Shown here: piece after piece, positions 1-7,946 of the stretch
Numbering within the stretch: position 1 is the stretch's first letter
Layout of the letters: the number at the start of each line of letters is the position of its first letter
Assembly: GCA_050013835.1 (NCBI GenBank)
Contig: JBEKEM010000003.1
Location: 1 to 64,000 of the forward strand
Direction: 5' to 3'
Source: Bog-793 sp050013835
Lineage (GTDB): Bacteria; Actinomycetota; Acidimicrobiia; Acidimicrobiales; Bog-793
DNA: 64,000 bases
The notes under the pieces: generated by a model
What the model saw: the letters and a program-made list of their open reading frames with translations, nothing else
The model's database searches: none
Told to the model about the DNA's origin: nothing
Made by a program: the position numbers and the translations under genes

Positions 1-1
1 G

Positions 2-121
2 CTCCGCCGCTGCACTGACCGCAAGAGCGCCCATCGTCTCGCCCAGCTCGCCCTGGCGATCACCTTCCTCATCACCGCCAAGCTCATCGACTGGCGAGAT
101 CGGTGGTCACCTATCCGCTGA
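2..121 (+). CDS. Transposase C-terminal end (partial, cut by window edge)
   Basis: An open frame enters from the left edge and stops with TGA. The 39 visible residues begin LRRCTDRKSAHR and continue into a short hydrophobic helix. This arginine-rich strand followed by a helix resembles the extreme C-terminus of IS5-type DDE transposases. The catalytic residues would lie outside the window, so the family call rests only on this tail. The 90 bases after the stop hold no gene and would be the right end of the element; I could not identify a terminal inverted repeat without the left end. Confidence 0.4.
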   Translation, partial: LRRCTDRKSAHRLAQLALAITFLITAKLIDWRDRWSPIR

Positions 122-212
122 GGCTCTTAGTCGATTCGGTCCTTATTGCAAGGCTGCAACCTGCGCAATTTCATCTGGCATGGGTGCAAGAAGGGACTAA
201 ATCGGCACTCTC

Positions 213-1310
213 CTAGGCGCCGCGCGAGAGGTAGCGCGCCGGGAGCTCGTCCTCCGGCCAGTCAAGGAGACGGCACGCCGCCTCGACGGCGAAGCGGTCG
301 GTCATGCCCGCGACGTACTCGACGGCGGCCCGCACGGCCCCCGGCGTCCCCGACGCGAGCCCCGGGGACCGGCCGCCCGGCAGGAGTCCCGGCGCGCTGG
401 CGTAGGTCTCGACCAACGCCTCGAGCAGGCGACGAACCCGACGTCCCTGCTCGAGGGAGTCGGGCCGCAGGTAGATCCGCTCGTAGTTCCACGCCCGGAA
501 CGCCGCCAGCGCCTCGGCGGCGGCGTCGTCCATCCCGACCGTCCCGGTCCGCTCGACCGCGCCGATCACGCCCGTGATGAACGCCGAGAGCTGCGACGCC
601 CGCGTCGAACCACAGCGCTCGGCGACGAGGGGGGGGAGCTCTCTTGGACTTACGATCCCCGCCGCCACGGCGTCCTCGAAGTCGTGGCAGACGTAGGCAA
701 TGCGGTCCGCCCAGGAGAGCACCTCGCCCTCCGGAGTCGCCGGGGCGGGGCGCGACCAGGAATGGTTCCGCACCGCGTCGAGCGTCTCCACGCAGAGGTT
801 GAGGGGTTGGAGCACGACGTCGGCCCCCCAGGACGCGTGGTCGAACCCGCCTTCGAGAAAGGCCCCGAACGCCTCCTCGCTGGCGTGCCCGCCCGCGCCG
901 TGGCCGCAGTCGTGGGCGATCGAGGCGGCGTAGACGAGGTCCTCGTTGAGGCGCGTCGCACGGGCGATCGCCACCGCGACCTGCGCCACCTCCATCGCGT
1001 GGGTGAGCCTCGTCCGTTGGTGGTCGAGGGGGTCGATGAAGACCTGGGTCTTGCCCGCCAGGCGGCGGAAGGCGGACGAGTGGAGAACCCGGTCGCTGTC
1101 ACGCTCGAAACACGTCCGCAGAAGGTCCGGCTTCTCGGATCTCGCCCGGTTCCCCGCCCCGACAGCCCGGGTCGCGCCCGGCGCGAGGATCCCGTCCTGT
1201 TGCGCCTCCCGCTCGGCGCGCGCCCGCGGCGGGACGGCCGCCGTCCGGGCGGAGCTCGTCGCGTGGGCGACCCGCACTCCGGACCGCGCGTCGAGGACGT
1301 GGCCCTCCAT
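213..1310 (-). CDS. dgt: Deoxyguanosinetriphosphate triphosphohydrolase-like HD protein
   Basis: Predicted dNTP triphosphohydrolase of the Dgt family, which cleaves dGTP or other dNTPs to the nucleoside and tripolyphosphate in the cytoplasm. The N-terminal part has the family signature LLRTCFERDSDRVLHSSAFR followed by RLAGKTQVF. The HD metal site is visible as RLTHAMEVAQ, then AHDCGHGAGGH, and later a conserved SWADRIAY block. The ATG at 1310 was chosen because the homologous region starts shortly after it; an in-frame GTG at 1400 would add 30 residues of low-complexity sequence, and neither start has a convincing ribosome site. It lies downstream of mrp on the same strand with a gap of about 180 bases, so co-transcription is possible. 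Substrate specificity cannot be read from the sequence. Confidence 0.85.
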   Translation of the reverse strand: MEGHVLDARSGVRVAHATSSARTAAVPPRARAEREAQQDGILAPGATRAVGAGNRARSEKPDLLRTCFERDSDRVLHSSAFRRLAGKTQVFIDPLDHQRTRLTHAMEVAQVAVAIARATRLNEDLVYAASIAHDCGHGAGGHASEEAFGAFLEGGFDHASWGADVVLQPLNLCVETLDAVRNHSWSRPAPATPEGEVLSWADRIAYVCHDFEDAVAAGIVSPRELPPLVAERCGSTRASQLSAFITGVIGAVERTGTVGMDDAAAEALAAFRAWNYERIYLRPDSLEQGRRVRRLLEALVETYASAPGLLPGGRSPGLASGTPGAVRAAVEYVAGMTDRFAVEAACRLLDWPEDELPARYLSRGA

Positions 1311-1488
1311 CGTCGAGGCCCACAGGGCGGTCCGATCCGCACCGTCGGCTTCGTGCGGCGAGCTCCCCCGCTCGTCCCGCGCCGACCGTCGCGTCCCCAC
1401 GCAACAAGCCTACGGGCGTGCCGTCCCGGTGTTGTGCGTGTCGGGCCGATCGCAATGGCCAGAGCGCTGCCGGATTACGCGTGACGCA

Positions 1489-2583
1489 TCAGGTGACGGT
1501 GAGCTCGCGGCGGTAGATGCGCGAGGGACCCAGCCCGGCGACGCGCGCGGCGAGGGCGGCGAACGCCCGCGCCACGTCGCAGTCCGGGTCGACCAGGGCG
1601 GCCGGACGGCCTTCGTCCGCCCCCGCCCGCACGGCGGCGTCGAACGGGATCTGCGCCAGGAGCTCGACCTCGAGCTCCCCCGCCAGCGCCTCGCCGCCGC
1701 CCGCGCCGAACAGTTCCAGGCGGGTTCCGTCGGGGGCCGAGTACCACGACATGTTCTCGATGACGCCCCGGATCGGCAGGCGGAGCTCGCGGGCGAGCGC
1801 CCCGGCCCGCTGGGCAACCCGTTCGGCGGCGGGCTGGGGCGTCGTCACGACGTAGAGCTCCGAAGCCGGGAGGTGCTGGGCGACGCTGAGGGCGACGTCG
1901 CCGGTGCCGGGGGGCATGTCGATGAGGAGGAACTCGGGGTCGCCCCAGTGCACCTCCGTGATGAACTGCTCGAGCGCCTTGTGCAGCATCGGCCCGCGCC
2001 AGGCGACCGCCCTGTCCTCGTCGACGAAGAAACCCATCGACACGCAGCGCACGCCGTTGGCGACCGGTGGCACGATCGTCGGGCCGAGGACCACCGGCTG
2101 GTGGGTGACGCCGAGCATGCGCGGGACCGAGAACCCATACACGTCGGCGTCGAGCAGCCCGACGCTGTGGCCCGCGGCGGCGAGGGCGACGGCGAGGTTC
2201 ACCGTCACGGTCGACTTCCCCACCCCCCCTTTGCCCGAGGCGATGCTGAGCACGCGCCGCCCCGCCGTCGACCGACCGCCGGCCGGGTGGTCGAACTCCC
2301 GGAGGCGCCCGCCGAGCCGCTCGGATTCGTCCTGATCCATCGTCTCCGTCACGACGTCGACCGCGACGGGCGCGCCGATGGCCGCCGCGGCGGCCGTCAG
2401 GCGTCGGCGCAGTTCGTCGCGCGCCGGGTGCTCCGCCGTCGGGATCCGCACGACGGCGTCGACGCCGCTGCCGCGGGCGCGCACGTCGGCAAGCAAGCCC
2501 GATTCACCAAGCCGGCAGAAGAGGAACGGGTCCTCGACCGACTCGAACGCGCCGCGCAGCGCGGCAAGATCCTGACCGCTCAT
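1489..2583 (-). CDS. mrp: Mrp/ApbC-family iron-sulfur cluster carrier ATPase
   Basis: A 364-residue P-loop ATPase of the Mrp/NBP35/ApbC family, which carries or assembles Fe-S clusters for target proteins. An N-terminal MIP18-like (DUF59-type) domain covers about residues 1-80. A deviant Walker A (SGKGGVGKST, near 116-125) and the MPPGTGDVALS block follow. The CxxC of E. coli ApbC after ENMS is absent: the sequence reads ENMSWYSAPDGT. My recollection is that the mycobacterial Mrp also lacks it, so this is probably lineage-typical rather than decay. ATG 2583 was chosen because longer in-frame starts add unrelated proline and arginine-rich sequence. It is divergent from the SufR-like regulator and faces a cysteine desulfurase across it, which suggests a small Fe-S module. 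Confidence 0.9.
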   Translation of the reverse strand: MSGQDLAALRGAFESVEDPFLFCRLGESGLLADVRARGSGVDAVVRIPTAEHPARDELRRRLTAAAAAIGAPVAVDVVTETMDQDESERLGGRLREFDHPAGGRSTAGRRVLSIASGKGGVGKSTVTVNLAVALAAAGHSVGLLDADVYGFSVPRMLGVTHQPVVLGPTIVPPVANGVRCVSMGFFVDEDRAVAWRGPMLHKALEQFITEVHWGDPEFLLIDMPPGTGDVALSVAQHLPASELYVVTTPQPAAERVAQRAGALARELRLPIRGVIENMSWYSAPDGTRLELFGAGGGEALAGELEVELLAQIPFDAAVRAGADEGRPAALVDPDCDVARAFAALAARVAGLGPSRIYRRELTVT

Positions 2584-2654
2584 CGAGGGGCCACGCCTTC
2601 CTTGGGGAGGGGCGGGCACCGGGATTCCGGCGCACCGCAGGTAGGATACCCATC

Positions 2655-3452
2655 GTGGGCTTCGCTCCTTCTTCGGCACCCGCAGCGCACGCACCGGGAC
2701 TTCGCCGCCGATCCCCGGCGCCGCCAACCAAGGTGCCGCTGACCCCGCCCGAACAGCTCCACGACGACGAGTCCTTCTCGGCCGCGGTCGCCGCCATCAC
2801 GAGCGCCTTCGGCGACGCGACGCGGCGCCACATCTACCTGTTCACCCGCGAGGTCGACGGCGCCACCGCCGGCGAGGTGGCCAGGAAGTTCGCCCTCCAC
2901 CCGAACGTCGCCCGCCACCATCTCGACAAGCTCGCCGCCGGCGGCTACCTCGAGGTCACGCTCGACCACGCCGCGCCTGGCGCCGGGCGCCCCGCCAAGC
3001 GCTACCGGCCCTCCTCACGCGAGACCGCGGTGCCGATGCCGCCCCGGCCGAACGACCTCGTCATCAACCTGCTGGCGCGATCGCTTGCCTCGCTCGATCC
3101 CGCCGTCGCCAACCATCTCGCCGAGGACGTCGGCGAGGAGTACGGGCGGTCCCTCGCCGCCCAGATGGCACCGGGGGAGTCGCAGCGCTCGATGCGCGCC
3201 GCGATGTCGGCCGTCGTCGACGCCCTCACCGCCCACGGATTCGCCGCCCGCGCCGAGAACGACCAGGCGACGACCTGGGTCGTGCGCGAGCACTGCCCGT
3301 TCGGCGAGGTGGTCCTCGAGCACCCCGTGCTCTGTGCGGTCGACCGGGGAATGGTGAAGGGCCTGCTCGCCGGGTTGTGCGGCGGCGACGTCGCGGTGCA
3401 GCTGTCGTCTCGGGCGCTCGGCGACCAGTCCTGCTCCAGCGTCGCCGGCTGA
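2655..3452 (+). CDS. SufR-like winged-helix regulator with C-terminal cysteines
   Basis: A 265-residue regulator. An N-terminal winged helix (about residues 38-105) includes TAGEVARKFALHPNVARHHL as the recognition region and a GRPAKRY wing. The C-terminal half has four cysteines, C214-x12-C227-x14-C242-x17-C260. SufR-type Fe-S sensors have a similar C-x12-C arrangement and repress Fe-S assembly genes when they carry a cluster. The neighbours, a cysteine desulfurase 8 bases downstream and a divergent Mrp, fit that role; the sensing role itself is inferred. GTG 2655 follows AGGTAGGA by 8 bases; GTG 2733 is an alternative start that would drop a proline-rich leader. The divergent promoter region is only about 70 bases long. 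Confidence 0.72.
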   Translation: MGFAPSSAPAAHAPGLRRRSPAPPTKVPLTPPEQLHDDESFSAAVAAITSAFGDATRRHIYLFTREVDGATAGEVARKFALHPNVARHHLDKLAAGGYLEVTLDHAAPGAGRPAKRYRPSSRETAVPMPPRPNDLVINLLARSLASLDPAVANHLAEDVGEEYGRSLAAQMAPGESQRSMRAAMSAVVDALTAHGFAARAENDQATTWVVREHCPFGEVVLEHPVLCAVDRGMVKGLLAGLCGGDVAVQLSSRALGDQSCSSVAG

Positions 3453-3460
3453 GCCGCGGC

Positions 3461-4597
3461 GTGGCCCGCCACTACCTCGATCACGCCTCGACGAGCGCCC
3501 TGCGGCCGGAGGCCGCCGCCGCGATCGGTGACTGGCTGACCCGGGGGGTCTTCGCCGACCCGGGCCGCGTCTACGAGGAGGGACGCCTCACGGCGGCCGC
3601 GGTCGAGGAGGGACGCCTCGCCGTCGCCGCCCTCCTCCAGGTCGATCCCCGGCAGGTCGTCTTCACCAGCGGCGGAACGGAGGCGGTGAACTGGGCGAAC
3701 TGGGCGGCGCGCCAGCGGGATCCCGCCGCACCGATCGCGCTCACCGCAGTCGAGCACTCGGCGGTCCGGCTCTCCGCCGCCCGGGGCGGGCCGGCCGAGA
3801 CGATCCCGGTCGACTCGCTCGGCCGGGTCGACCTCGCCGCGCTCGACGAGCTCCTCGACAGGCCGGGCGACCGCCCGTCCCTCCTCAACTGCCAGCTCGC
3901 CAACCACGAGGTCGGGACCGTCCAGCCCGTGGCGGAGGTCGTCCGGCGCTGCCGCGAGGCCGGGGTCCCCGTCCACGTCGACGCCTGCGCCGCCGCCGGG
4001 CACCTGCCGGTCGACGTCCCCGCGCTCGGTGCCGACCTCGTCTCGGTCTCGGCCCACAAGATGGGCGGACCGGCCGGGGTGGGCGCGCTCGTCGTCGGCC
4101 GGGGCTTCCGTCCGGCGGCGCTGCTCGTCGGCGGCGACCAGGAGCGGGCGCGGCGCGCTGGGATGGAGAACGTGCCCGCCATCGTCGGCTTCGGTGCCGT
4201 GGCCCGGGCCCTCGCCGCCGCGGGCGCCCTCGAGGCCGAGGCGGAGCTCGCCCGGGCCCGCACCGACGCCATCGCCGCCGCGGCCCTCTCGGTCCCCGGG
4301 GTCGTCCGGTACGGCGACCCCACCTGGCGCCTGCCGCACATCGTCTGCTTCGGCGTCGCCGGCGTCGAGGCCGAGGGTGTCGTCCTCGGTCTCGATGCTG
4401 CGGGGGTCGCCGTCCACTCCGGGTCGGCCTGCGCCTCCGAGGCCTTCGAACCCTCGCCCGTGCTCGCCGCGATGGGGGTCGCGGCGGACCACGCGCTGCG
4501 ATGCTCCGTCGGCTGGTCGACGGGAGAGGACGACGTCGCCGCCTTCGCCACGGCCTTCGGCCCCGTCATCGGCCGGCTGCGGGCCCTCGCCGGCTAG
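3461..4597 (+). CDS. Cysteine desulfurase (NifS/IscS family)
   Basis: A 378-residue fold-type I PLP enzyme that moves sulfur from cysteine to a persulfide for Fe-S cluster or tRNA thiolation chemistry. Visible motifs are the N-terminal YLDHAST, the phosphate-binding TSGGTEAVN, HVDACAAAGH, the PLP lysine in SVSAHKMGGP, and the catalytic cysteine in HSGSACASEAF. GTG 3461 lies 8 bases after the regulator stop and starts directly at the conserved YLDHAST block; longer in-frame starts overlap the regulator and give only basic low-complexity sequence. The length matches NifS-like enzymes. Whether it serves Fe-S clusters or tRNA 2-thiouridine cannot be told here, since no scaffold gene or mnmA is adjacent. 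Confidence 0.9.
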   Translation: MARHYLDHASTSALRPEAAAAIGDWLTRGVFADPGRVYEEGRLTAAAVEEGRLAVAALLQVDPRQVVFTSGGTEAVNWANWAARQRDPAAPIALTAVEHSAVRLSAARGGPAETIPVDSLGRVDLAALDELLDRPGDRPSLLNCQLANHEVGTVQPVAEVVRRCREAGVPVHVDACAAAGHLPVDVPALGADLVSVSAHKMGGPAGVGALVVGRGFRPAALLVGGDQERARRAGMENVPAIVGFGAVARALAAAGALEAEAELARARTDAIAAAALSVPGVVRYGDPTWRLPHIVCFGVAGVEAEGVVLGLDAAGVAVHSGSACASEAFEPSPVLAAMGVAADHALRCSVGWSTGEDDVAAFATAFGPVIGRLRALAG

Positions 4598-4628
4598 CAA
4601 CCCTCCCGGCGCCCGGCCAGCCGGGCGT

Positions 4629-5591
4629 CTAGCGCCGCAAGGTGGTGAGGTCGGCGTCCACCATCATCTCGACGAGCTCGGGGAAAGCGACCGCGGGCTT
4701 CCATCCGAGCGTCGTGCGGGCCTTCGTGGCGTTGCCGACGAGCACGTCGACCTCGGCGGGGCGGAGGAAGCGCTCGTCGACGACCACGTGGTCCTCCCAG
4801 TGCAGGCCCACCCGGCCGAACGCCACTTCGCACAGCTCGCGCACCGAGTGCGCCTCGCCCGTCGCGATGACGTAGTCGTCGGGCTGGTCCTGCTGGAGCA
4901 TGAGCCACATCGCCTGGACGTAGTCCCCGGCGAAGCCCCAGTCCCGCTGGGCGTCGAGGTTGCCGAGCCGGACCTCGCGCTCGAGGCCGACGGCGACACG
5001 CGCCGCGGCGTGGGTCACCTTGCGCGTCACGAACTCGAGGCCGCGTCGCGGGCTCTCGTGGTTGAAAAGGATCCCCGAGGAGGCGTGGAGCCCGTAGCTC
5101 TCGCGGTAGTTGACGGTGATCCAGTGGCCGTAGACCTTGGCGACGCCGTAAGGGCTGCGCGGGTGGAACGGCGTCAGCTCCGTCTGGGGCGACTCGCGGA
5201 CCTTGCCGAACATCTCCGACGAGCTCGCCTGGTAGAAGCGGATCTCGGGATTGACGAACCGGATGGCGTCGAGCACCCGGGTGACCCCCAGCGCCGTCGC
5301 TTCGCCGGTGAAGACCGGCTGGCTGAACGACGTCTGGACGAAGGACTGCGCCGCGAGGTTGTAGAGCTCGTCGGGATTGCACTCCCTCAGCACGTTGATG
5401 ATTGAGACCTCGTCGAGCATCTCGCCCGGGACGAGCGTGATGCGGTCCTGGATGTGGGCGACCCGCTCGAAGGTGACCGTGCTCGACCGGCGGACCATGC
5501 CGAACACCTCGTAACCCTGATCGAGGAGGAACTCGGCAAGATAGGAACCGTCCTGCCCGGTGACACCGGTGATGAGCGCGCGTCGAGTCAC
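4629..5591 (-). CDS. gmd: GDP-mannose 4,6-dehydratase
   Basis: A 320-residue extended short-chain dehydrogenase that converts GDP-mannose to GDP-4-keto-6-deoxymannose, the precursor of fucose, rhamnose and related cell-surface sugars. The NADP-binding TGVTGQDGSYLAEFLL is at the N-terminus, NLAAQSFV and SSSEMFG follow, and the catalytic Y-x3-K is in SPYGVAKVYGH. The DWGFAGDYV block is typical of Gmd. The GTG at 5591 opens directly on the Rossmann strand, so the start is well placed. It converges with the desulfurase gene, the two stops being about 30 bases apart. No reductase or epimerase gene that would finish a deoxysugar lies beside it. Confidence 0.92.
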   Translation of the reverse strand: MTRRALITGVTGQDGSYLAEFLLDQGYEVFGMVRRSSTVTFERVAHIQDRITLVPGEMLDEVSIINVLRECNPDELYNLAAQSFVQTSFSQPVFTGEATALGVTRVLDAIRFVNPEIRFYQASSSEMFGKVRESPQTELTPFHPRSPYGVAKVYGHWITVNYRESYGLHASSGILFNHESPRRGLEFVTRKVTHAAARVAVGLEREVRLGNLDAQRDWGFAGDYVQAMWLMLQQDQPDDYVIATGEAHSVRELCEVAFGRVGLHWEDHVVVDERFLRPAEVDVLVGNATKARTTLGWKPAVAFPELVEMMVDADLTTLRR

Positions 5592-5828
5592 GACCCTTTT
5601 CTAGGCGAGGGACCGGGACGCCGCAAACACCCCCCGGGCCTCCTTGCCAACAGGTGGGTCCGCCTCGCGGAACCGGGGCGCGGACGGACGCGACGGAACG
5701 GGCGGCGGCAACGTCCCGATTGGCGCGCCGCGCGGTCGACGTTGCAGGTGCGGAACCGGGGATCCGCGCTCGATTCGCTGCCAACGTCTCGCCGGGCCCG
5801 TGTGGCGGCCCGCCGAGACGGGAGACGG

Positions 5829-6029
5829 TCAGACCGGCCGAACGTTCGCGGCCTGGAGGCCCTTCTGCCCCTCTTGGACTTCGAACTCGACCTGCTGACC
5901 CTCTTCGAGCGTGCGGTAGCCATTCATCTGGATGGCGGAGTGGTGCACGAACACGTCGGCACCGCCCTCTTGCGAGATGAAGCCGTAGCCCTTCTCAGCG
6001 TTAAACCACTTCACAGTTCCGGTCGCCAC
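5829..6029 (-). CDS. Cold-shock-domain protein (CspA family)
   Basis: A 66-residue single-domain cold-shock protein that binds single-stranded RNA and DNA. The sequence runs MATGTVKWFNAEKGYGFI, containing RNP1, and then DVFVHHSAI, containing RNP2, exactly as in CspA proteins. It is complete and stands alone. Expression is likely strong and post-transcriptionally controlled, as for the family, but nothing specific was identified in its leader. The 237 bases between it and gmd hold no convincing gene. Confidence 0.95.
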   Translation of the reverse strand: MATGTVKWFNAEKGYGFISQEGGADVFVHHSAIQMNGYRTLEEGQQVEFEVQEGQKGLQAANVRPV

Positions 6030-6567
6030 CTCGGCGATCCCCCTTCGTTCGATTCCACCTGCTGCGAGGGAACGCCGACGTCACCGCCGCCCGCACCGAC
6101 CCGGCCGATCCCTTCGGATGGGCCCAACCCGACGGTCACAAGACGGCCGCAACCACAAGGCAGTTTCTCTCGGCGCGCAGGCTACCAGCCCAATCCCCCG
6201 TCGTCACCCGGCGGCGGGGGCGACGCCGCCCCGGGCGGACGCGAGGTCGGTGCCGACTCCGATCCTCCCCGTCGTCACACCCGGCGAGGGACCGCCGTCG
6301 GCGGTCGCCGCAGTCTCCTTTGCGGGCTCCTCGCTGCCGGACTGGACGGGCGCCGTTCCCAGGTCCGGCGACGTCGCGACCGCGCGACCGGCGACGGACC
6401 GGACCTGCCGGAGATCCGCGACACCGGTCCCTCCGGTTCGGCTCCGGCGACGGGCCGGTCGGCGAAGGTCGCCGGGACCTTGACTGCCTGCGCGGTGCCG
6501 CCTCCCGGACGCGCAGGCGCGGGCGGATCGGGGAGCTTTCGCGTACCTGTGAATCCGGCCGCGGCGT
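6030..6567. other. Intergenic stretch without a convincing gene
   Basis: About 540 bases lie between the start of the cold-shock gene and the end of cysS. Open frames exist on both strands but show no recognisable domain or ribosome site. On the minus strand the stretch near 6204-6420 reads as an alanine, glycine and threonine-rich tail ending GGVAPAAG, and an adjacent frame contains VKVPATFADRPVAGAEPEG. Together these could be the remains of a frameshifted secreted protein, but the evidence is weak. The 5' side should contain the promoter and leader of the cold-shock gene. Confidence 0.4.
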
Positions 6568-7926
6568 TCAGCGGTAGACGCGGGTCCCGCCGGGCGTGTC
6601 CTCGACCACCCAGCCCAGCCGCTCGATCTCGCCCCGCAACCGGTCGGCGGCGGTGAAGTCGCGCGCGGCCCGGGCCGCGTCCCGCCGCCGCACGAGCTCC
6701 TCGACCTCGCCGGCGATCTCGTGGCCGCCGGCCCCGGCGGCGACGCCGAGCGCCGCGAACAGGTCCAGCACCGCGCGGGCGAGCGCTCCGCCGGCGCGCC
6801 GGTCACCTTCGTCGCCGAGCGCGTTCGCCCGCCGCATCGCCGAGAACAGTCCCCCGAGCACCGCCGGCGTGTCGAGGTCGTCGTCCATCGCCTCGCAGAA
6901 CCGGCGCCGCACCTCGACGGATTCACCCGGCGAGTCGCCGGGTGCCGCGTCGGCGTAGCGCCGGGCGAGGCTGTCGATGCGCCCGAGCGCCGTCGTGGCG
7001 TCCTCGACGGTGCGCCAGTTCACCTCGACCGCCTGGCGGTAGTGCGAGCCCAGCACGACGAGCCGGTAGGCGCGCGGGTCCGACCGCTCGAGCAGCTCCG
7101 CCATCGTCATGAAGTTGCCGAGTGATTTCGACATCTTCTCGCCGCCCACCGCCACGAGCCCGTTGTGCATCCAGTGGCGGGCGAAGCGCTTGCCCGACGC
7201 GACGGCCTGCGCACGCTCGTTCTCGTGGTGCGGGAAGATGAGGTCCTCGCCGCCGCCGTGGAGATCGAAGTCCTCCCCCAGCAGCGCGAGCGACATCACG
7301 ACGCATTCCGTGTGCCAGCCGGGCCGCCCGGCGCCGAACGGCGCCTCCCAGCTCGGCTCGCCGGGCTTCGCCGCCTTCCAGAGGGCGAAATCGACGGGCG
7401 ACCGCTTCTGACCGTCGACCTCGACGCGGGCCCCGGCGCGCAGCGACTCGATGTCCTGGTGCTTCAGCAGGCCGTAGTCGGGCACCTTCGACGTATCGAG
7501 GTAGACGCCACCAGCCGTCTCGTAGGCGGCACCCCTGGCCAGGAGCCCGCCGACGAGCTCGACCATCTCGGCGATGTAGCCCGTCGCATGCGGGGTCGCC
7601 GTCGGCCGGGCGAGGCCCATCTGGTCCATCGCGGCCCACCACTCGACCTCGGCGTCGTGCGCGACCTCGCGCCAGTCGCGGCCCTCGGCGGCCGCGCGTT
7701 CGATGATCTTGTCGTCGATGTCGGTGACGTTCGAGACATGCTCGACACTGAGGCCCCCGAACTCGAGATAGCGCCGCAGCACGTCATAGACGAGCGCCAT
7801 GCGGCCGTGCCCGACGTGGGGGGCGCCGTAGACGGTCGGACCGCACACGTAGAGGCCGACGACACCGGCATCCCGTGGCACCAGTTCGACGATGCGCCCA
7901 GACAGCGTGTCGCGCAACCTGAGCAC
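6568..7926 (-). CDS. cysS: Cysteinyl-tRNA synthetase
   Basis: A 452-residue class Ia synthetase that charges tRNA-Cys. Zinc-site residues are in LYVCGPTVY, WHTECV and FPHHENE. The HIGH-type motif is HVGHGR and the KMSKS loop is KMSKSLGNF. The C-terminal DALR-like and anticodon domains are present, which separates it from the shorter mycothiol ligase MshC. The GTG at 7926 is only 20 bases from the valS ATG on the other strand and has no Shine-Dalgarno sequence; TACCGT lies 6 bases upstream, which fits a leaderless transcript. Confidence 0.95.
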   Translation of the reverse strand: MLRLRDTLSGRIVELVPRDAGVVGLYVCGPTVYGAPHVGHGRMALVYDVLRRYLEFGGLSVEHVSNVTDIDDKIIERAAAEGRDWREVAHDAEVEWWAAMDQMGLARPTATPHATGYIAEMVELVGGLLARGAAYETAGGVYLDTSKVPDYGLLKHQDIESLRAGARVEVDGQKRSPVDFALWKAAKPGEPSWEAPFGAGRPGWHTECVVMSLALLGEDFDLHGGGEDLIFPHHENERAQAVASGKRFARHWMHNGLVAVGGEKMSKSLGNFMTMAELLERSDPRAYRLVVLGSHYRQAVEVNWRTVEDATTALGRIDSLARRYADAAPGDSPGESVEVRRRFCEAMDDDLDTPAVLGGLFSAMRRANALGDEGDRRAGGALARAVLDLFAALGVAAGAGGHEIAGEVEELVRRRDAARAARDFTAADRLRGEIERLGWVVEDTPGGTRVYR

Positions 7927-7931
7927 ACGAC

Positions 7932-7938
7932 TACGGTA
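7932..7938. promoter_or_regulatory. Overlapping divergent -10 elements for cysS and valS
   Basis: The 20 bases between the two start codons contain the heptamer TACGGTA. Read forward it gives TACGGT, 9 bases before the valS ATG; read backward it gives TACCGT, 6 bases before the cysS GTG. Neither gene has a ribosome site. This fits one symmetric -10 region driving two leaderless transcripts. It is a pattern-based inference with no measured start site. Confidence 0.45.
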
Positions 7939-7946
7939 CTAGTCCG

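Noticed and set aside
946..2742. Long forward open frame of about 600 codons opposite dgt and mrp
   Set aside because: It is the GC-rich antisense shadow of two clear genes, rich in Arg, Gly and Ala with no domain.
6204..6560. Possible minus-strand gene after cysS
   Set aside because: The frame is the continuation of a shadow frame of cysS; the plausible-looking tail has no start codon with a ribosome site and would need a frameshift.
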